A stretch of 32,344 nucleotides of DNA from contig JAISYD010000171.1 of assembly GCA_031270145.1 (NCBI GenBank), positions 1 to 32,344 of the forward strand. Direction: 5' to 3'. The notes under the pieces are model-generated. The model was not told the DNA's origin, ran no database searches, and was given only the letters and a program-made list of their open reading frames with translations. Of the stretch, positions 27,546 to 32,344 are shown one piece after another. Source of the stretch: Planctomycetota bacterium (GTDB lineage Bacteria > Planctomycetota > SZUA-567). Position 1 is the first letter of the stretch. Every line of letters begins with the position of its first letter. The translations under genes were made by a program, and so were the position numbers.

Positions 27546-29648
27546 TTAGGGATCAATAAGGCTCATTGATGGGCGGGTCTTGTCCTGGTTGTCACGCCGC
27601 TGCCACCAGCGGCGCTTTTCCGGCACGTTTTTTTCCGATTCGGCCGGCCCGTCCAGCATCTTTTTCGCCGGACTGTGATCAAACGCGCGCTCCGCCTCGG
27701 AACCAGCCTTCATGATCGAGGCGCCGGGCTGAATGATGCGGGGCGACAGCACGAACAGGCGCTCGGTCTTACTGTTGGTGGTTTTCCGGTCGCGGAACAG
27801 GGCGCCCAGGCCGGGAATTTTTTGCAGACCCGGAACCCCGGTGTTGTTGACCCGCCGCTCCTCGTTGTAATAGCCGCCGATAACCAGCGACTCGCCCTCG
27901 TACACCACCGCCTGGGTGGATATGGTGCTTTGGCGCACCCGGGGGATGTCGCCTCCCATGTATCCGGTGGGGGTGCTGTCGGTATCGGAGCCGTTCACGA
28001 TATAGACCGCCAACTGCACTCCGCCGGCCGTATTGTCTATGACGTGGGGGGTGACCCGCAGGGTCATCCCCGTGGTGATGTCAGCCAAATCCACCGTGTT
28101 TTCGCCAAACAGGGTGACGTAAAACGTCTCGTTATGCTCAAGCGTGGCCTGGATGTTGTCCTGGGTGAGGACCGAGGGGCGGCTGAGGACGTTGGCGACC
28201 CCGTCCTCCTCCAAGGCGCTGACCCGGGCCATGAATTGATCCAGCCCGTGGGTATAGATGGTGGCGTATTGGAAGCCGCTTCCGGTAACGCGATCCAGCG
28301 GATTGGAGCCGGTGGGGTTGGCTCCAACTTTGTTGTTCCAGGTGTGGCCGTCGCCATTGTATTCCCAGGAAACGCCCAAATCGCGGGTGCGCGACACCTC
28401 GACGTCCACGATGGCGGCGCGGATTTCCACCAGGGCCAGCGGCTGATCCAGCAGTTCGATCATCTGCTGGTGGCGCGCCATGTTTTCCTCGTAATCCCAA
28501 ATCAAGACGGCGTTCAGGCGAGTGTCGGCCTGGATGAATGGCGTCTCGCTCGAGGCGACGGGAGGCTCGGCCGCCTCCGCGTTGGCGTTGGCCCGCCGGG
28601 CGATCATCCCGGTCCCCATTTTCAGGCGCGGCGTCCCGGGCGGAGTCGGCGACGCCGCCGGGGAGGCGGCTTGGCCGCCGTCGCCGGCAATGATCTGGCG
28701 CAAAATATCAGCCACGCCGGGAACCTTCACCTCGCCGTCGCCGGAGGTAATGCTGCGTTCGGCGGCCCAGGCGTGCTTGAGGCGGAAGACCCCGAGCTTC
28801 CTCTCCCGGGCGGCGGCGGCGGCCACCTCGGTCTGTTTGTCCAAAAGCTCGGCTATGCGTTCAAGGTACGGCTCCGGGCCCTGCACCAGCAGGAGGCTGC
28901 CCCCTTCGGCCACGCGCCAAGAAAAGCGGGCGTCGAACAACTCAAGCTCGATCAGGGTGCGGCGCAGGATCGCTTCACGGTCGCCATTGAGCTGAAACAG
29001 CCGCGAAGCCAGCTCGGAATCGCTGAAAAAGAAAACCGTACTGCCGTCAAAATACCAATTCAGGCGCTGGGCGCGGCACAGCATATCAAGAAATTCGCCG
29101 GGATCGCGGAATTTCGACATGCCGGACACGATGCCGGAGAGGCGGTCGGAAACCCGGCAGGCCACCCCCTGCGAGGCGGCGAACTCTCGGAGCAAATCCG
29201 GCAATGGGTATTGCTGGACGTCGAACCCCACCGGCTGCCGCAACCAGCGTCGCGGATCCGGCAACAACGGATCGGGCGGCGGATTCACTAGGGTGGAATT
29301 CCGGGGTGAGGCGTCATAGGCATCGCGGAACGCCGCTGGCGGCGCGGAGGCCAAGCGATCCGGTGGATTCTCCACTCCGGCCGGCCGCCATTCTCGGAGC
29401 GGAAGGGGTTGGATTTGGGCAAGAACCGGCTCCACGTCCTTCGGCGCGGGAGACAGCTGCGGAGGCAATTTGCGGATTCGCATGATCGCCGTCGCCCGCG
29501 GACGCTGGGACTCAACCGAGTCCGGCGGCGCGGCGGGGACGGCAGGCGCGGCGGCTCTGGACGAAGACATCCCGCCATTGCCTAGCAGGAACAAAACGGC
29601 CAGCGCCGCCGCCCTACCGCAAGAAGCGGCCCAAATAATGTTCTTCAT
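27546..29648 (-). CDS. sctC: T3SS outer-membrane secretin SctC (YscC family)
   Basis: Secretin core 'VLSRPSVLTQDNIQATLEHNETFYVTLFGE...LVIGGYYNEERRVNNTGVPGLQKIPGLGALFRDR'. Confidence 0.97.
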   Translation of the reverse strand: MKNIIWAASCGRAAALAVLFLLGNGGMSSSRAAAPAVPAAPPDSVESQRPRATAIMRIRKLPPQLSPAPKDVEPVLAQIQPLPLREWRPAGVENPPDRLASAPPAAFRDAYDASPRNSTLVNPPPDPLLPDPRRWLRQPVGFDVQQYPLPDLLREFAASQGVACRVSDRLSGIVSGMSKFRDPGEFLDMLCRAQRLNWYFDGSTVFFFSDSELASRLFQLNGDREAILRRTLIELELFDARFSWRVAEGGSLLLVQGPEPYLERIAELLDKQTEVAAAAARERKLGVFRLKHAWAAERSITSGDGEVKVPGVADILRQIIAGDGGQAASPAASPTPPGTPRLKMGTGMIARRANANAEAAEPPVASSETPFIQADTRLNAVLIWDYEENMARHQQMIELLDQPLALVEIRAAIVDVEVSRTRDLGVSWEYNGDGHTWNNKVGANPTGSNPLDRVTGSGFQYATIYTHGLDQFMARVSALEEDGVANVLSRPSVLTQDNIQATLEHNETFYVTLFGENTVDLADITTGMTLRVTPHVIDNTAGGVQLAVYIVNGSDTDSTPTGYMGGDIPRVRQSTISTQAVVYEGESLVIGGYYNEERRVNNTGVPGLQKIPGLGALFRDRKTTNSKTERLFVLSPRIIQPGASIMKAGSEAERAFDHSPAKKMLDGPAESEKNVPEKRRWWQRRDNQDKTRPSMSLIDP

Positions 29649-29819
29649 TCCTCACCTTATTATGGTTTCTTCATTTTTCTTCACTTTTTTCGGTTTCCCC
29701 GGTTCGAGCAAAACAACCGCTTATCGCAAGCAAGGATGGTAACAAGAATGCGGAAACCGCGCAAACGAAAACTATAAAAATGCGTTGCTCCGGTTTTCGT
29801 TATCCGTGACCGCATGACA

Positions 29820-29848
29820 TTTCAACTACTATAGGAAATTTGTATACT
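29820..29848 (+). promoter_or_regulatory. Weak candidate promoter TTTCAA-N17-TATACT facing the IS remnant
   Basis: -10 TATACT 29843-29848, 17-nt spacer. Confidence 0.35.
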
Positions 29849-29896
29849 GGTAGGCGTCCGCGAGGAGGAGACGCCAGGTCCAGCGCTGGTCCGATT

Positions 29897-30040
29897 GACC
29901 TTGAAGACCTTGTCATAACCGCCTATTGCGCCTTGGATGACGCTCTCAAGTATGCCGGAGTCGTCAACAACAAGGGAAAACTCCTTCCCAGACGCGGATC
30001 GCCGCCAGAGGTTGACGACCGCGGGGTGCTTTGCTTATGC
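29897..30040 (+). pseudogene. N-terminal remnant of a transposase (IS982-type-like)
   Basis: 'DLEDLVITAYCALDDALKYAGVVNNKGKLLPRRGSPPEVDDRGVLCLCL' resembles transposase N-termini; catalytic region absent. Confidence 0.55.
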
Positions 30041-30147
30041 CTCCCGCAAGACACGCCCGCTTTCCCGCCGGAAGCATCTTGCCTTCCGGCCGAATGTCGG
30101 CTATGCTGATGGAGGCATAACGCCAATGTCCGGCAAAGGATGCCCAT

Positions 30148-30405
30148 ATGACCGATCCCCGCTTGGCGCATCCGCATGATTTGTTGGCGCGCAATTTCCT
30201 GGCCGACGCCGACAATGCCCGAGTTGGTTGACGCGGGTTCGATCCCGAAGGTGTTGGATTTCCCGGTTTTTTTGATTGACCTGGCCCGGGACGGCATGGA
30301 TATAAAGGGGAAGCCGGCGTTGCGGGCCTTGTTGGCGTCTTTACAGGCGGCGGCGGAGGGCAAACTGGCGGAGCGCCTGGAAGCCATCCTGTCCTCACCT
30401 GGCCG
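30148..30405 (+). pseudogene. Frameshifted, internally deleted Rpn-family nuclease/putative transposase remnant
   Basis: 'MTDPRLAHPHDLLARNFLADADNAR' (stop at 30231), then in a different frame 'ELVDAGSIPKVLDFPVFLIDLARDGMDIKGKPALRALLASLQAAAEGKLAERLEAILSS'. Confidence 0.65.
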
Positions 30406-30426
30406 GCGTCAAGGAGAATCGGCATT

Positions 30427-31014
30427 ATGGCTTTCGCTGCAACGGCATCGGCCGCAACCGGACGTTTTCGCCGGCGGGGATTGGGCGGCTGGCCAGCCGC
30501 CCTGCTGTTCGCCGCTTCGGCGGTCTTCATCCCCCCGGCCGGCGCCGCCGATTCGCCGGCGGCGCCGGATTCCGCCCAAAGCCCTTTTGAGCGCTCGATC
30601 CACGAAAACGAGGCCGCCCTGCGGCAAATGGAACAAGGGGAGGCGGCGGCGAAAGGCTGGGGTCTAGCGGAAATCCTGGGGCTGGCGGCGCTGCTGGCGG
30701 CGGTGGGCATGATGCTATGGCTGGCCAGGTTGATGCGCGGCGGGCCGTTGGCGAAGAAGTCCGGCCGGGAAATGCGCCTCGTGGATCGGCTGGCCCTGGA
30801 ACGCCAGTCCGAACTGCTTATCGTCCGCATTCGGGGGCGCGACTACTGGATCGCCAGAACCCCCCACAGCATCGTCCTGCTAGCCGAACTTCCGGAAGCG
30901 GCCGCCTCGGCCGAAACGCCGGATCGCCCCCGGGAGGCGCCGATCCGCGGCAAGCCCGGCGGTCCGGCCGGGACGGATAAGAACCCACCATCCCCCGAGC
31001 TTCCGCTCCAATAG
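30427..31014 (+). CDS. FliO-like membrane protein
   Basis: Signal/TM segment plus TM 'LAEILGLAALLAAVGMMLWLARL' followed by FliO-type 'MRLVDRLALERQSELLIVRIRGRDYWIARTPHSIVLLAELP'; SD AAGGAG upstream. Confidence 0.65.
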   Translation: MAFAATASAATGRFRRRGLGGWPAALLFAASAVFIPPAGAADSPAAPDSAQSPFERSIHENEAALRQMEQGEAAAKGWGLAEILGLAALLAAVGMMLWLARLMRGGPLAKKSGREMRLVDRLALERQSELLIVRIRGRDYWIARTPHSIVLLAELPEAAASAETPDRPREAPIRGKPGGPAGTDKNPPSPELPLQ

Positions 31015-31197
31015 CGATCCGCCCCGATTTTCCCGCCAACGGCTATGCGGAAAGTGGAAATGTCCGGAGGCGTGGTGCATGGCGACATTGTCGGCGGACT
31101 TGCCCGCGGAGCCAGCGTCCGCTATTCGGCCGGCCGCCTCGATATCGGCGTCAATTACGACTATAGCGCGAAAGCGATATATTTTCTCAACAAAACA

Positions 31198-31225
31198 TTG
31201 ACAACGGCGGCGGAAAAACTATACT
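31198..31225 (+). promoter_or_regulatory. Predicted sigma70-type promoter TTGACA-N16-TATACT for tRNA-Gly
   Basis: Perfect -35 at 31198-31203, -10 at 31220-31225, about 25 nt before the tRNA. Confidence 0.75.
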
Positions 31226-31249
31226 GTCCTTTACGTTGCCCAAGATAAC

Positions 31250-31325
31250 GCGGGCGTAGCTCAGTGGCTAGAGCACCACCTTGCCAAGGTGGGGGTCGAG
31301 GGTTCGAATCTCTTCGCCCGCTCCA
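31250..31325 (+). tRNA. tRNA-Gly (anticodon GCC), CCA encoded
   Basis: Acceptor GCGGGCG/CGCCCGC, anticodon arm CCACC-TTGCCAA-GGTGG, T-arm GGGTTCGAATC, 3' TCCA. Confidence 0.96.
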
Positions 31326-31339
31326 TATGAGGGTAAGTA

Positions 31340-31376
31340 GGGTCCGGTGACGTATGTTGCCGGACCCGGCATTTTT
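31340..31376 (+). terminator. Rho-independent terminator after tRNA-Gly
   Basis: GGGTCCGG-N12-CCGGACCC followed by GGCATTTTTT. Confidence 0.7.
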
Positions 31377-31377
31377 T

Positions 31378-32344
31378 CTAACTCGCCGCGGACTGCACAA
31401 AAGGGTGGACTTCGATTCCTCCTTCCTGTTTATCGGGGTGGTAGGTGACGCTGGTGTTCAGCGCCAACAAGCTTTCGCGCAAGGCATTCTCGCATCCGCC
31501 CCGCAGCGCGAGCACATGTTCGCTATAATGTTCCAGGGCCCGGGCGATAAAGGCCTCCTTGTCCATCCGGGCGCCTTCCGCCCGTTCCGCCTCCGCCACA
31601 GCCGCTTTCAGGCGTTTTTCCTCGGCGGTCAACTTGTCGATCTCCGGCCGGAACATCTCAATATTATCGGCCGTGAGGTCTTTGAACAAGGCTGATTTTT
31701 TTGCCGCCAGCGCCTTGATTTCCCGCCGCGCCGCCTCAAGACGTTCCGTGCTCTTGGACCGCTCGTCCAAGATGCGTTCCAATCCCAGGCGCAGGGACTC
31801 CCGCGCGCAGTCGGTGTCCAGGCATTTCCGGAGTTCCTTGATAACGTGCGCTTCGAGGTCGGCCGCGTCCAGACTGTAGCGCGCGCACTGGCTGGAACCG
31901 TATTTTCGGGCGGTCGCGCAGGCGTACCGATAATACGTCTGTCCGTTTTTGCCGCGCTGCGTGTGCCCCTGGAGCGGCGAACCGCAGCGTGCGCATCTGG
32001 CGATGCCGCTCAACAGGTACAGGTGGTTCCTGCTTCTCGGGCCGCGGGCGGCGCGGTGGCTTCTGACGGCCATGGCGGCCTGCACTTCGTCGAATTCGTC
32101 GGGGGCAATCAGGGCTTCGTGCCATTCGGACTCGACGGACCACTCCTCCTCGGGAACGTCCCCCTGGTTAAGCTGTCCTTCCTTCAGGAAGCCGAACTCC
32201 CGGGGCTGATCCCGGTAGACCCGATGGTACTTGGCCTTGTAGGTCTTGCCGTAGTGGAGAGTCCCTTTGTAGGCCACGTTTTTCAATATGTCCCGGATGC
32301 TGCTGCCGGCCCAGCGGTTGCCGCGCGGCCCGGGGATGCCTTCA
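31378..32344 (-). CDS. Large serine recombinase (C-terminal part; N-terminus beyond window)
   Basis: Recombinase domain 'NRWAGSSIRDILKNVAYKGTLHYGK', zinc ribbon 'LLSGIARCARCGSPLQGHTQRGKNGQTYYRYACATARKYGSSQCARYSLDAADLEAHVIKEL'; frame stays open to the window end. Confidence 0.93.
   Translation of the reverse strand, partial: EGIPGPRGNRWAGSSIRDILKNVAYKGTLHYGKTYKAKYHRVYRDQPREFGFLKEGQLNQGDVPEEEWSVESEWHEALIAPDEFDEVQAAMAVRSHRAARGPRSRNHLYLLSGIARCARCGSPLQGHTQRGKNGQTYYRYACATARKYGSSQCARYSLDAADLEAHVIKELRKCLDTDCARESLRLGLERILDERSKSTERLEAARREIKALAAKKSALFKDLTADNIEMFRPEIDKLTAEEKRLKAAVAEAERAEGARMDKEAFIARALEHYSEHVLALRGGCENALRESLLALNTSVTYHPDKQEGGIEVHPFVQSAAS

Noticed and set aside
27675-29291. 538-aa plus-strand ORF inside sctC
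   Set aside because: Antisense shadow of the secretin gene; His/Gly/Ala-biased composition.
31045-31248. 67-aa ORF upstream of tRNA-Gly ('VRYSAGRLDIGVNYDYSAK' looks like a beta-barrel strand)
   Set aside because: Overlaps the tRNA promoter and is too short; could be a decayed autotransporter end but I cannot support it.
1-32344. CRISPR arrays
   Set aside because: No regularly spaced direct repeats with unique spacers seen; the only clear tandem repeat is the 12-bp one at 18250-18281.

Overview
GC-rich bacterial window dominated by a compact, almost entirely minus-strand type III secretion injectisome locus (about 10.7-29.65 kb). Its order follows the Yersinia Ysc / Pseudomonas Psc plan: sctC-sctD-(yscE-like)-sctF-(yscG-like)-sctI-sctJ-sctK-sctL-sctN-sctO-sctP-sctQ-[XRE-type HTH]-sctR-sctS-sctT-sctU-sctW-chaperone-sctX-sctY-sctV-[LcrG-like small ORF]. 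No translocator, LcrV-type tip protein, LcrH/SycD chaperone or recognisable effector lies in the window. The left flank has an ABC sugar permease (partial), a large FHA-domain protein, a free-standing FlhB-C-terminal-like protein, CheX-like, a secreted cyclophilin-FKBP fusion, NUDIX, a solo HicB-like protein, a DUF362 ferredoxin-type protein, a PgsA-like CDP-alcohol phosphatidyltransferase, a GarR-like dehydrogenase and a Sel1-repeat protein. The right flank is a mobile-element edge: a transposase remnant, a frameshifted Rpn-type nuclease/transposase remnant, an orphan FliO-like gene, tRNA-Gly(GCC) and a partial large serine recombinase. Good sigma70-type promoters can be read before several housekeeping genes, but I could not find an equally good one before sctC. 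The best lead is a complete Ysc-type export apparatus with regulatory twists: an embedded HTH gene, a tandem SD-like array before sctR, a likely internal start producing SctQ-C, and an AT-island promoter before the needle genes. No database search was possible; all assignments come from reading the translated proteins and motifs.
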